From JANNMJ01 sp031426455 (GTDB lineage: Bacteria; Bacteroidota; Bacteroidia; Cytophagales; Hymenobacteraceae): a stretch of 20,468 nt of DNA. The stretch's first letter is position 1, and the number at the start of each line of letters is the position of its first letter. The notes beneath the pieces were generated by a model. The model saw only the letters and a program-made list of their open reading frames with translations, made no database searches and was not told the DNA's origin. The position numbers and the translations under genes were made by a program. The DNA lies in NCBI GenBank assembly GCA_031426455.1, contig JANPLI010000067.1, positions 1 to 20,468 of the forward strand, read 5' to 3'. This document shows, in pieces, positions 7,959 to 15,149 of the stretch.

Positions 7959-9500
7959 CTACCGCGTGAACGTGTAGGGGTCCAGCTCCAGAAACGGGTT
8001 CACGCGGAGGGTCATCGTGATGAGCTTGTCCTGCGGGTCGGCGGCGAACATCATCGGAAACTGCCCGTAGGCGGGGTTCGAGTAGGTCAGGCGCCACTGT
8101 TCGCCGTCGATGAGTTCGAGCTTGGCCGTAAGGCTGGGCAGGTGCGGAAACGTGATCTTGAGGTCGCGTTTGCCATCAGCGGCGACGGTCACATCGCCCA
8201 TCACGGGGTGGTGCCAGGTGCCGCAGTAGGCGTCGAGCTTGCGCGGTAGCTTCGCGGTGCGGCCTTTTTCGGTGCGTAGGGCCAGCGTCGTGCGCTGCTG
8301 GGCCTCCTCGATTTCGCCCTGCTTCGTCGGCGCCAGCGCCTGGGCCGAGCGGTTCACGTAGGGCACTCCCAGGTAAGCATCAAGCAGTTGGTAGCGCAGG
8401 GTTTCGAAGAACGCTTGGTTGTCCTGGTTCGTCAGGATTACCATTCCCAGCCCGGCTTCGGGTACGAAACAGGTGCCGGTCACGAAGCCGTCGGCCCCGC
8501 CCGTGTGCCAGTAAATCTGCCGGCCGTTGTAGTCGGCCGTGTACAGGCCCAGCGCGTAAGCCTGAAAGTGCATCGGCAGGCGCGCGTTACGGTCGCTGCG
8601 CACCAGCGTATTGGCTTTGCGGGTGCGTTGCAGCACCGGCCACGGCAGGATTTCCTTGCCCTCGAAACGGCCCGAGTCGAGTTGCATCCGCACCCAGCGG
8701 CTCATATCGGCCACGGAACTCACCATCGAAGCGGCGGGCGCGAGGGCGTCCGGGTGGTCGTAGGCGAGCAATTCCAGCTTGCCCAGGCCCGTAGTGTAGG
8801 GGCGGGCTACGTTGGGCAGCGTTTCGATGCCGGTGGTCAGCATCCGCGTGTTGCTCATTCCCAGAGGTTTGAGCATCGTGGCCGTCACGTAGTCTTCCCA
8901 ACTCTGGCCGCTGACTTTGGCCACGATTTCGCCGGCCGTTAGGTAGCCCGCGTTGCAGTAACCGTATTCCTGCCGAAACTGGCCGTTGGGCTTCAGCAGG
9001 CGCAGACGGCGCACGATTTCGGCGCGCGGCAGGTCGGAATTCCAGAACGTGAAATCGCCCTGGAAGGTCTTCGTGCCGAGGCGGTGGGAGAGGACGTCCC
9101 GGATCGTGACCAGCCGTGAGGCCACCGAATCGTAGAGCCGAAAGTCGGGCAAATATTTGGTCACTTTGTCGTCGAGCCGAAGCTTTTCCTGGTCCGAGAG
9201 GTTCGCGACGGCGGTGGCCGTGAAGAGCTTGGTATTCGAGGCAATCTCGAAGAGCGTATTTTCGTCCACCGGTTCCGGCTTGCCCACTTCGCGCACGCCG
9301 TAGCCCTTGCTAACGATCACCTTGCCGTCCTTGACGATGGCGATGGCTAGCCCCGGAATCTGCCAGGCGCGCATTCCGCGCCGGATGCAGGCGTCGAGCG
9401 AGTCGCGCACGAACGTGGGGCCGGGAATATTCGGCCCGGATTGGGCCTGCACCGTCAGCAGTGGCGCGGCGGTCAGCGCCGCCAGAAGCAGTTTTTTCAT
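7959..9500 (-). CDS. Exported serine hydrolase, class C beta-lactamase/esterase family
   Basis: The start is set at the ATG ending at 9500, giving 513 residues that begin MKKLLLAALTAAPLLTVQAQ, a clear Sec signal peptide. The upstream in-frame extension to 9545 would bury that signal. The beta-lactamase fold (PF00144) shows all three motifs: S88-N-T-K91 with the nucleophile Ser and base Lys, Y181-C-N183, and H332-T-G334. Residues after about 400 form a C-terminal beta-rich domain of the DUF3471 type. Such proteins are periplasmic or secreted esterases, D-aminopeptidases or peptidases; true beta-lactamase activity is uncommon and not implied. It is divergent from ispG, and a TACCTTCGC box lies just before its start. 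Confidence 0.92.
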   Translation of the reverse strand: MKKLLLAALTAAPLLTVQAQSGPNIPGPTFVRDSLDACIRRGMRAWQIPGLAIAIVKDGKVIVSKGYGVREVGKPEPVDENTLFEIASNTKLFTATAVANLSDQEKLRLDDKVTKYLPDFRLYDSVASRLVTIRDVLSHRLGTKTFQGDFTFWNSDLPRAEIVRRLRLLKPNGQFRQEYGYCNAGYLTAGEIVAKVSGQSWEDYVTATMLKPLGMSNTRMLTTGIETLPNVARPYTTGLGKLELLAYDHPDALAPAASMVSSVADMSRWVRMQLDSGRFEGKEILPWPVLQRTRKANTLVRSDRNARLPMHFQAYALGLYTADYNGRQIYWHTGGADGFVTGTCFVPEAGLGMVILTNQDNQAFFETLRYQLLDAYLGVPYVNRSAQALAPTKQGEIEEAQQRTTLALRTEKGRTAKLPRKLDAYCGTWHHPVMGDVTVAADGKRDLKITFPHLPSLTAKLELIDGEQWRLTYSNPAYGQFPMMFAADPQDKLITMTLRVNPFLELDPYTFTR

Positions 9501-9506
9501 CGTCCG

Positions 9507-9515
9507 GCGAAGGTA
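9507..9515 (-). promoter_or_regulatory. Candidate Bacteroidota -7 box for the serine hydrolase gene
   Basis: The minus strand reads TACCTTCGC, one base off TAnnTTTGC. It lies 6 nt upstream of the serine hydrolase ATG. That is very close to the start, so the transcript would be nearly leaderless if the box is used. I see no -33 TTG partner. Confidence 0.4.
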
Positions 9516-9552
9516 ACGCCCGGCGGCGACGGGCGGCGCCCGCATCCGGAAT

Positions 9553-9561
9553 CAACTTTGC
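9553..9561 (+). promoter_or_regulatory. Candidate Bacteroidota -7 box for ispG
   Basis: CAACTTTGC matches TAnnTTTGC except for its first base. It is 26 nt upstream of the ispG ATG at 9588, a sensible distance for a short leader. No clear -33 element precedes it. Confidence 0.45.
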
Positions 9562-9587
9562 ACCCGGATTTCCGGTTACCCCCACCT

Positions 9588-11657
9588 ATGCCCCTCGAAG
9601 CCACCGCCCTCGTCGAAGCTGCCGCCCAGGCTACGGGCGCCGTATTCAGCGACCTGCCTTATTGCCCCAGCCTGACCGAGTACCGCCGCCGCCGGGCGCG
9701 GGTGGTCAATATCGGCGACGTGCCGCTCGGCGGCGATTACCCGATCCGGGTTCAGAGTATGACCACCATCGATACGATGGACACGCTCGGTTCCGTGGAA
9801 GAAACCCTGCGGATGGTGGCCGCCGGCTGCGAGTACGTGCGGATCACCGCGCCCTCGCTGAAGGAGGCCCAGAACCTGGCCGAGATCAAGAAAGAGCTGG
9901 CCCGGCGCGGCTGCCACGTGCCGCTGATTGCCGACATCCACTTCACGCCGAACGCCGCCGAACTGGCGGCGCGCATCGTCGAAAAAGTGCGCATCAACCC
10001 CGGCAACTACGTGGATAAGAAGCGGTTCGAGACCCTCGAATACACGGACGTTGAGTACGAAGCCGAAATGCAGCGCCTCCGCGACCGCTTCCGGCCCCTG
10101 GTGAAGCTCTGCAAGGAACACGGCACGGCGATGCGCATCGGCACCAACCACGGCTCGTTGAGCGACCGCATCCTGAGCCGTTACGGCGACACGCCGGTCG
10201 GGATGGTGGAATCAGCCCTCGAATTCCTGCGCATCTGCGAGGACGAGAACTACTACAACGTCGTGCTGTCGATGAAAGCCTCGAACACCCAGGTGATGGT
10301 GCAGGCTTACCGGCTCCTCGTGCAGCAACTCGACGCGCAGGGCCTGCAACCCTACCCGCTGCACCTGGGCGTGACCGAAGCCGGCGAAGCCGAAGACGGC
10401 CGCATCAAGAGCGCCGTCGGCATCGGCACGCTGCTCGAAGACGGCCTCGGCGACACCGTGCGCGTCAGCCTCACCGAGCCGCCTGAAGCCGAAGCGCCCG
10501 TCGCCCGCGCCCTCATCGACCGCTACACGAACCGCGCAAAGGAAGCGAAGCCGATTACGCCGCCCGCCCCCATTTCTCATTCCTCATTCCTCATTCCTCA
10601 TTACCCCTTCCAGTACCGCCGCCGCGCCACGCGCGAGGTGCTGAATTTTGGTGGGTCGAATGTACCGCGCGTCGTGACGGACTTTCACCGCCTGCCCGGC
10701 CCGCTCGCCTACGACGACCTGCGCGCCGCCGGGCACCTCTATTCGGCGTTCCTGGACAAGTTTCAGATGAACGACCAGGGCGCCGATTACCTCTATTCGG
10801 GCCAGACGCCAGTGCCCTTTATGCTGCCCAACGGGCTGAAAGAGTTGCTCGACTTCGATGCCTGGAAGGATGCCAGCCGGCAAGCCCACCATTTCCCCGT
10901 GCTGACCGCCGCGCAGTACGCCGCCACTGTGGCCGACGCCCGCCACCCACAGGCCAACTTTGTCTTTCAGGAATTGAACACGCTGACTGACAGTGCGCTG
11001 GCCCAGCTAGCCGCTGATGCCACGGTGGTGGTCATCCTACACACCACCAACGCCCACGCGATGCCGGAGCTACGCCGCGCGTTCGGGCGGCTGGCTGAGG
11101 GCAGCGTGGACTGCCCGGTCGTGATCAACCGCCAGTACCCGGCGCAGGGCGCCGAATTGACGCAGCTTCACGCCGCCACCGACGTGGGCGGGCTGCTCCT
11201 CGACGGTTTCGGCGACGGTGTGGTGCTGAGTACCGAAAAACTGCCGGTGCCCACCGAAAAAGCCGCCTGGCTGACGCAACTCGCCGAGCTGAACGTGTTG
11301 AGCTTCGGTATTTTGCAGGCGGCTCGTACCCGAATGAGCAAGACCGAATACATCTCGTGCCCCTCGTGTGGCCGGACGCTTTTCGACCTGCCCGAAACCA
11401 CCGCAATGATTCGCCGTCGCACCGACCACCTGAAAGGGGTGAAAATCGGGATTATGGGGTGCATTGTGAACGGCCCCGGCGAAATGGCCGATGCTGATTA
11501 CGGTTACGTGGGCGTCGGCAAAGACAAGATTGCGCTGTACCGGGGGCAGACGGTGGTGAAGAAGGCCGTCCCCGCCGACCGCGCCGTCGATGAGTTGATC
11601 GACCTGATTCGGGAAGACGCCCGCTGGACCGAACCCCAAACCGTCGAAGACCGCTGA
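9588..11657 (+). CDS. ispG: 4-hydroxy-3-methylbut-2-enyl diphosphate synthase, three-domain type
   Basis: IspG (GcpE) catalyses the reductive ring-opening of methylerythritol cyclodiphosphate to HMBPP in the MEP isoprenoid pathway, in the cytoplasm. The ATG at 9588 gives 689 residues, the long form with an inserted central domain known from Bacteroidota, chlamydiae and plants; the common bacterial form is about 370. The TIM barrel (about 40-320) shows VQSMTTIDT, RITAPSLKEA, ADIHFTPNAA, VRINPGNY and RIGTNHGSLSDR. The central domain begins near YRRRATREVLNFGG. The C-terminal 4Fe-4S domain has SCPSCGRTLFDLP plus GIMGCIVNGPGE, giving three Cys ligands and the Glu. The barrel-to-central-domain linker (about residues 328-339) is coded by a heptanucleotide tandem repeat. 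The frame is open upstream to 9441 but overlaps the divergent gene. Confidence 0.96.
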   Translation: MPLEATALVEAAAQATGAVFSDLPYCPSLTEYRRRRARVVNIGDVPLGGDYPIRVQSMTTIDTMDTLGSVEETLRMVAAGCEYVRITAPSLKEAQNLAEIKKELARRGCHVPLIADIHFTPNAAELAARIVEKVRINPGNYVDKKRFETLEYTDVEYEAEMQRLRDRFRPLVKLCKEHGTAMRIGTNHGSLSDRILSRYGDTPVGMVESALEFLRICEDENYYNVVLSMKASNTQVMVQAYRLLVQQLDAQGLQPYPLHLGVTEAGEAEDGRIKSAVGIGTLLEDGLGDTVRVSLTEPPEAEAPVARALIDRYTNRAKEAKPITPPAPISHSSFLIPHYPFQYRRRATREVLNFGGSNVPRVVTDFHRLPGPLAYDDLRAAGHLYSAFLDKFQMNDQGADYLYSGQTPVPFMLPNGLKELLDFDAWKDASRQAHHFPVLTAAQYAATVADARHPQANFVFQELNTLTDSALAQLAADATVVVILHTTNAHAMPELRRAFGRLAEGSVDCPVVINRQYPAQGAELTQLHAATDVGGLLLDGFGDGVVLSTEKLPVPTEKAAWLTQLAELNVLSFGILQAARTRMSKTEYISCPSCGRTLFDLPETTAMIRRRTDHLKGVKIGIMGCIVNGPGEMADADYGYVGVGKDKIALYRGQTVVKKAVPADRAVDELIDLIREDARWTEPQTVEDR
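10573..10600 (+). repeat. TTCCTCA heptanucleotide repeat inside ispG
   Basis: Three perfect TTCCTCA units (10580-10600) follow one degenerate unit, TTTCTCA (10573-10579). They encode SHSSFLIPH in the interdomain linker. The unit is the reverse complement of the GAGGAAT array at the window end. In this orientation the array contains no stop codon in any of the three frames. Confidence 0.93.
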
Positions 11658-11667
11658 TTCAACGGAA

Positions 11668-11685
11668 GCCGCTGAGGCCGCTGAA
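11668..11685 (+). repeat. Two-copy 9-bp repeat after ispG
   Basis: GCCGCTGAG is followed directly by GCCGCTGAA, 10 nt after the ispG stop. It is short and could be chance, but it fits the short spacer repeats elsewhere in the window. The remainder of the spacer to 11769 shows no other clear element. Confidence 0.4.
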
Positions 11686-11769
11686 CCGAATAGCCGGTTG
11701 ATTTTGCTGAACCTGCCGGATGGTCAGTTGTTGAACAGGTAGTGCGTTGGCTTTTTTTATAGATTTTCC

Positions 11770-11943
11770 TTGAAAAATTTCCTGAACCTGGGCGAGTTTT
11801 TTGGCTACTTCTTTCGGAAGGCCGACCCCAACCGCCCCGTCAATTTCAACCTCCGGACGATGCACGTCATCAATAAGATTTCGATGGGGATGTTTCTGGT
11901 GGGCTGCATCTTCTTCATCATCAAGATGCTAACGCGCGCGTGA
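11770..11943 (+). CDS. Small DUF6728-like membrane protein, TTG start
   Basis: This 57-residue frame begins at TTG (11770), because the frame upstream has no ATG or GTG before a TAG at 11740. It reads NLGEFFGYFFRKADPNRPVN, then FNLRTMHVINKISMG, then a hydrophobic helix MFLVGCIFFIIKML and a short basic tail. I recognise the pattern of short Bacteroidota proteins annotated as DUF6728: an amphipathic FGYFFRK segment, a DPNRP motif and one C-terminal transmembrane helix. The function is unknown to me. The protein would be a single-pass inner-membrane protein. It sits 112 nt after ispG on the same strand. The TTG start and small size make it easy to miss in automated annotation. Confidence 0.72.
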   Translation: MKNFLNLGEFFGYFFRKADPNRPVNFNLRTMHVINKISMGMFLVGCIFFIIKMLTRA

Positions 11944-12002
11944 ACGAGTTTCGAGCGACAAGTTGCGCATTTGTTGTTTGGCCAACCGCGCTCCTCGAAC
12001 CG

Positions 12003-12044
12003 CGAAACTCGCTACTCGAAACTCGCTACCCGCCACTTGAAACT
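12003..12044 (+). repeat. 7-bp periodic repeat before the MmcQ-like gene
   Basis: Six consecutive heptamers read CGAAACT, CGCTACT, CGAAACT, CGCTACC, CGCCACT and TGAAACT, and end 4 nt before the ATG at 12049. A 14-bp unit is repeated almost perfectly (12003-12016 and 12017-12030, one difference). The start of the same spacer (11944-12002) has looser copies such as GAGTTTCGAG. Confidence 0.82.
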
Positions 12045-12048
12045 CAAA

Positions 12049-12408
12049 ATGACCCTCGACACCTTCCGCGATTACTGCCTCGCCAAGTCCGGTACTACTG
12101 AAAGCCTGCCTTTCGGGCCGGATACGCTGGTGCTGAAAGTAGGAGGGAAGATGTTCGCCCTGACGGACTTGAATAGCTTCGATAGCATCAACCTGAAGTG
12201 TGACCCGGAACTGGCCGCAGACCTGCGCGAGCGGCACGCCTTCGTACTGCCGGGCTTTCACCAGAACAAGCAGCACTGGAACACGGTGGAAATCGGGACC
12301 GGTGCCACAGAGACACAGCTCCGCACCTGGATCGACCATTCGTATGACCTTGTGCGGGCCTCGCTGCCGAAAAAGCTTCAGGCCGAGCTGGCAGCCGCCG
12401 ATGCTTAA
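12049..12408 (+). CDS. MmcQ/YjbR family protein
   Basis: The ATG at 12049 gives 119 residues. The frame is open upstream to 11971, but that extension is translated repeat (RYSKLATRHLKLK) and not family sequence. The family signature is clear: an N-terminal helix DTFRDYCLAK, then TESLPFGPDTLVLKVGGKMFAL, then INLKCDPELAADLRERH and a C-terminal helix WIDHSYDLVRASLPKK. These small cytoplasmic proteins (PF04237) have a CyaY-like fold and are often labelled DNA-binding, with little proof of function. Length is typical. The stop overlaps the next gene by 8 nt, so translation of the two is probably coupled, although no shared function is evident. Confidence 0.9.
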   Translation: MTLDTFRDYCLAKSGTTESLPFGPDTLVLKVGGKMFALTDLNSFDSINLKCDPELAADLRERHAFVLPGFHQNKQHWNTVEIGTGATETQLRTWIDHSYDLVRASLPKKLQAELAAADA

Positions 12409-13447
12409 GCGGCGGGCGGCGCTGGCGGTGCTGCTCGCGCTGGGCCAATGGTTGGGTAGCGGAATGATGGGCCGGGCGCAAGCGCAGACTAAATCCTTGT
12501 CGGACAGTATCCCGGCCAATCCGACGCCGCCCGAACGCGCTGTGGCCTACACGTTCGCCAACGACGCGCCGTTTCGCACCGACTACTATTTCACCCAGGG
12601 AATGAGCCTGACCCTGGTGCTGCCCGCGCTGCGGCGGTTGCCGCCGTGGCAGTCTGCCTGGCTGCTGCTGGGCGACGGAAGCGGCGAAGGCGGCGCCGTT
12701 ACCCGCAACCAGCACGGCATCCGGCTTCGGTACGACGGCTTCACGCCGCTCCGGATTCAGGACGATTTTATCCGCGTCGGCGACCGTCCGTACGCTTCTT
12801 ATATCTACGCCACGCTGTTTCACGCTCGCACCAGCCCTGCGCGCCGCGCCCGACTGACGGCGGGCCTGCAACTGGGCGTCATCGGGCCGGCGGCGGGCGC
12901 GAAGGGTTTTCAGACGGCCGTTCACCGCTGGCTCGACGCGCCCACGCCGCGCGGCTGGGATTTTCAGGTGCGTAATGATCTGGTGCTGGGCTACGAAGTG
13001 GGCGCCGAACGGGCGCTGCTGATCGCCGGACGCGGGCTGGAACTGATCGGCACGGCCCGCGCTGCCCTCAGTACGCTGCGCACGGCGGGCGGCGCGGGCC
13101 TGCTAATGCGCGCGGGCCGGTTTGACCCCTATTTCAGCACCTTGCTCGGCGTCACGGCCGGCGCACGGGGCGCGGACCGACGCTCGGTGCAGGCGTATGT
13201 CGAAGGGCGTGCCGAAGTGCAGGCTGTGGGCTACGAAGCCACACTGCAAGGCGGCTTGCTAAACCGGTCGTCGCCTTATGTGCTACTGGCCAGGGCGGTG
13301 CACTGGGCCGTGGCATCGGGTTCGGGCGCCGTGGTGCTGGCTGTTGGCGGCGTGCAGGTGCGCGGCGTGGCGTCGTGGGTCTCGCCGGAAATTCAGGGCG
13401 GGCGCTCGCACGCCTGGGGGCAGTTTGAGGTGCGGGTGGGGTTTTGA
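12401..13447 (+). CDS. LpxR-like outer-membrane lipid A deacylase family protein
   Basis: The ATG at 12401 lies inside the end of the MmcQ-like gene (8-nt overlap) and gives 348 residues. A signal peptide follows (RRAALAVLLALGQWLGSGMM...AQAQ). The mature part fits the LpxR/DUF2219 beta-barrel family: AYTFANDAPFRTDYYFTQGM with the Asn-Asp pair at 54-55, DRPYASYIYATLF, and a TAVHRWLDAPTPRGWDFQV block with H175. The C-terminus is aromatic (FEVRVGF), as expected for an outer-membrane barrel. LpxR removes the 3'-acyloxyacyl chain of lipid A using Asn, Asp, Thr, His and Glu. The Glu expected about six residues after the His is not visible (Pro here), so activity is uncertain. Many Bacteroidota have such proteins without tested function. 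Confidence 0.82.
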   Translation: MLKRRAALAVLLALGQWLGSGMMGRAQAQTKSLSDSIPANPTPPERAVAYTFANDAPFRTDYYFTQGMSLTLVLPALRRLPPWQSAWLLLGDGSGEGGAVTRNQHGIRLRYDGFTPLRIQDDFIRVGDRPYASYIYATLFHARTSPARRARLTAGLQLGVIGPAAGAKGFQTAVHRWLDAPTPRGWDFQVRNDLVLGYEVGAERALLIAGRGLELIGTARAALSTLRTAGGAGLLMRAGRFDPYFSTLLGVTAGARGADRRSVQAYVEGRAEVQAVGYEATLQGGLLNRSSPYVLLARAVHWAVASGSGAVVLAVGGVQVRGVASWVSPEIQGGRSHAWGQFEVRVGF

Positions 13448-13549
13448 AAGTCGGAAGTGTCAGGTAGTGGCGCGGCTCAGGGCGTAGCGGCGGGAGTTTC
13501 CGTCGCGCACTGCCGCCCAAACCGCCGCGCCGTGCCGAACTTCGCCCCG

Positions 13550-15019
13550 ATGAATGCAGAACTGCTTGCCAAGTATCAGCCCGTGATCGGGCTGGAGGTC
13601 CACGCCCAGCTCACCACCGCCTCGAAAGCCTACGCCCCGGACTCGACGGAATACGGCGCGCTGCCGAACCAGAATCTGTCGCCCATCACCCTGGGCTACC
13701 CCGGCACCCTGCCGCGCCTCAATGAGCGCGTCGTGGAAATGGCCCTGACCCTGGGTCTGGCGCTGGACTGCGAGATCACGCGCTACAACGAATTCGCGCG
13801 GAAAAACTACTTCTACCCGGACCTGCCGAAGGGCTACCAGATCACGCAGGACAAGACGCCGATCTGCACCAAAGGCCACCTCGACATCCGGTTGCCGGGC
13901 GCCGACGGCGCCGCCGCCACCACCAAGCGCATTCACATCACCCGCATCCATATGGAAGAGGACGCGGGCAAAAGCACGCACCTGGCGGGCGAAACGGAAA
14001 CCCTCGTGGACCTGAACCGCGCCGGGGTGCCGCTGCTGGAAATCGTGTCGGAGCCGGACCTGCGCTCCGCCGAAGAAGCTTACGCTTACCTGACGGAGGT
14101 CCGCAAGATCGTGCGCTACCTGGGCGTCTGTGACGGTAATATGGAGGAAGGCTCGCTGCGCTGCGACGTGAACATTAGCGTGATGCCGGTGGGTGCCACG
14201 CAGTACGGCCAGCGGGTGGAGGTCAAAAATCTGAACTCGTTTCGCAACGTGCAGCGGGCCATCGAGTTCGAGGTCGAGCGCCAGATCTCGCTCGTGGAAG
14301 CCGGCGAAGCGGTGGCCGGCGAGACGCGCGGTTTCGACGCCGTGACCGGTACCACCGCCGGGCAGCGCTCGAAGGAAACGATGAACGACTACCGGTATTT
14401 CCCGGAGCCGGATCTGCCGCCGGTCGTCATCTCGGACGCCCAGCTCGAAGCCGCCCGCGCTGCCCTGCCCGCCCTGCCGAGCGCACTTTACCGGCGCTTC
14501 AGCCAGGACTTCGGCCTCTCGGAATACGATGCCCAAGTACTGACCGAAGACAAGGATACCGCTCTGTTTTTTAACGAACTAACGCAGCAGACCACCAATT
14601 ACAAAGCCGCCGCCAACTGGACGATGGGCGCCGTGAAGGCCTACCTCAACGAGCGCGCCCTCGAAATGGCGGCGTTTCCGCTGGCCCCCGCCACGCTGGC
14701 GGCGCTGATTGGACTCATCGACGCGGGTACGGTTTCGCACTCGGCCGCTGCCAAACAGATTTTCCCGCACCTGCTGGCCAATCCGCACGAAGCGCCTGCC
14801 GATGCAGCCACTAATCTGGGCCTGGTGCAAACCTCTGATGCCGGCGCGCTGCAAGGTTTTGTGGACGCGGCGCTGGCCGCGTACCCGGACAAAGTAGCCG
14901 CCTACCGCAGCGGTAAAGTCAATCTACTCGGCCTCTTCGTAGGTGAAGTGATGAAGCGTGCCGGCGGCTCCGCCGACCCCAAAGCCGTGAACGCGCTGGT
15001 GCGGCAGGCGTTGGCTTAA
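13550..15019 (+). CDS. gatB: Aspartyl/glutamyl-tRNA amidotransferase subunit B
   Basis: GatB is the kinase/transamidase subunit of GatCAB. It turns Glu-tRNA(Gln) or Asp-tRNA(Asn) into the amidated form. The ATG at 13550 gives 489 residues starting YQPVIGLEVHAQL, the family N-terminus. Other signatures are NYFYPDLPKGYQITQ, HMEEDAGKSTH, LNRAGVPLLEIVSEPD, SLRCDVNISV and a FPEPDLPP block. The C-terminal YqeY-like tRNA-binding helices run from about residue 345, with ALFFNELTQ and KAAANWTMG. The Zn-binding cysteines found in many GatB proteins are replaced (SKAYAPDSTEYGALPN), as I recall for Bacteroidota. gatA and gatC are not adjacent. The in-frame region from 13457 to the ATG is not conserved sequence. 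Confidence 0.96.
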   Translation: MNAELLAKYQPVIGLEVHAQLTTASKAYAPDSTEYGALPNQNLSPITLGYPGTLPRLNERVVEMALTLGLALDCEITRYNEFARKNYFYPDLPKGYQITQDKTPICTKGHLDIRLPGADGAAATTKRIHITRIHMEEDAGKSTHLAGETETLVDLNRAGVPLLEIVSEPDLRSAEEAYAYLTEVRKIVRYLGVCDGNMEEGSLRCDVNISVMPVGATQYGQRVEVKNLNSFRNVQRAIEFEVERQISLVEAGEAVAGETRGFDAVTGTTAGQRSKETMNDYRYFPEPDLPPVVISDAQLEAARAALPALPSALYRRFSQDFGLSEYDAQVLTEDKDTALFFNELTQQTTNYKAAANWTMGAVKAYLNERALEMAAFPLAPATLAALIGLIDAGTVSHSAAAKQIFPHLLANPHEAPADAATNLGLVQTSDAGALQGFVDAALAAYPDKVAAYRSGKVNLLGLFVGEVMKRAGGSADPKAVNALVRQALA

Positions 15020-15119
15020 GCGCGCAGGCGCCCGATGGCCTGGCTCCGTATGAAAGCTGATTAGTGCGGAGTTACCAAAACGCCACTTTTCTGCCCGATC
15101 CTTGTTACGCCCGATTCCG

Positions 15120-15146
15120 CGCCGGCTGCCGGCGTCTCACTTTTTT
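15120..15146 (+). terminator. Possible weak terminator after gatB
   Basis: CGCCGG (15120-15125) pairs with CCGGCG (15129-15134) around CTG. Six T residues follow at 15141-15146 after a 6-nt gap. The element ends 3 nt before the next start codon, so it may instead shape that gene's leader. Confidence 0.3.
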
Positions 15147-15149
15147 CAG

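Noticed and set aside
7959..9500. Antibiotic-resistance beta-lactamase
   Set aside because: The motifs fit the broad class C-like serine hydrolase family with an extra C-terminal domain; most such proteins are esterases or peptidases, and the sequence gives no support for drug hydrolysis.
9441..9587. Upstream extension of ispG to 9441
   Set aside because: It crosses the divergent promoter region and the signal-peptide end of the serine hydrolase; the ATG at 9588 fits family length and promoter position.
9588..11657. Long ispG as a fusion of two genes or a frameshift
   Set aside because: Both the barrel and the Fe-S domain belong to IspG, and a central inserted domain is the known form in Bacteroidota and plants. 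The only odd part is the repeat-coded linker.
11659..11865. Minus-strand frame of 68 residues opposite the DUF6728-like gene
   Set aside because: The plus-strand frame has a recognisable family pattern and a membrane helix; the antisense frame has none.
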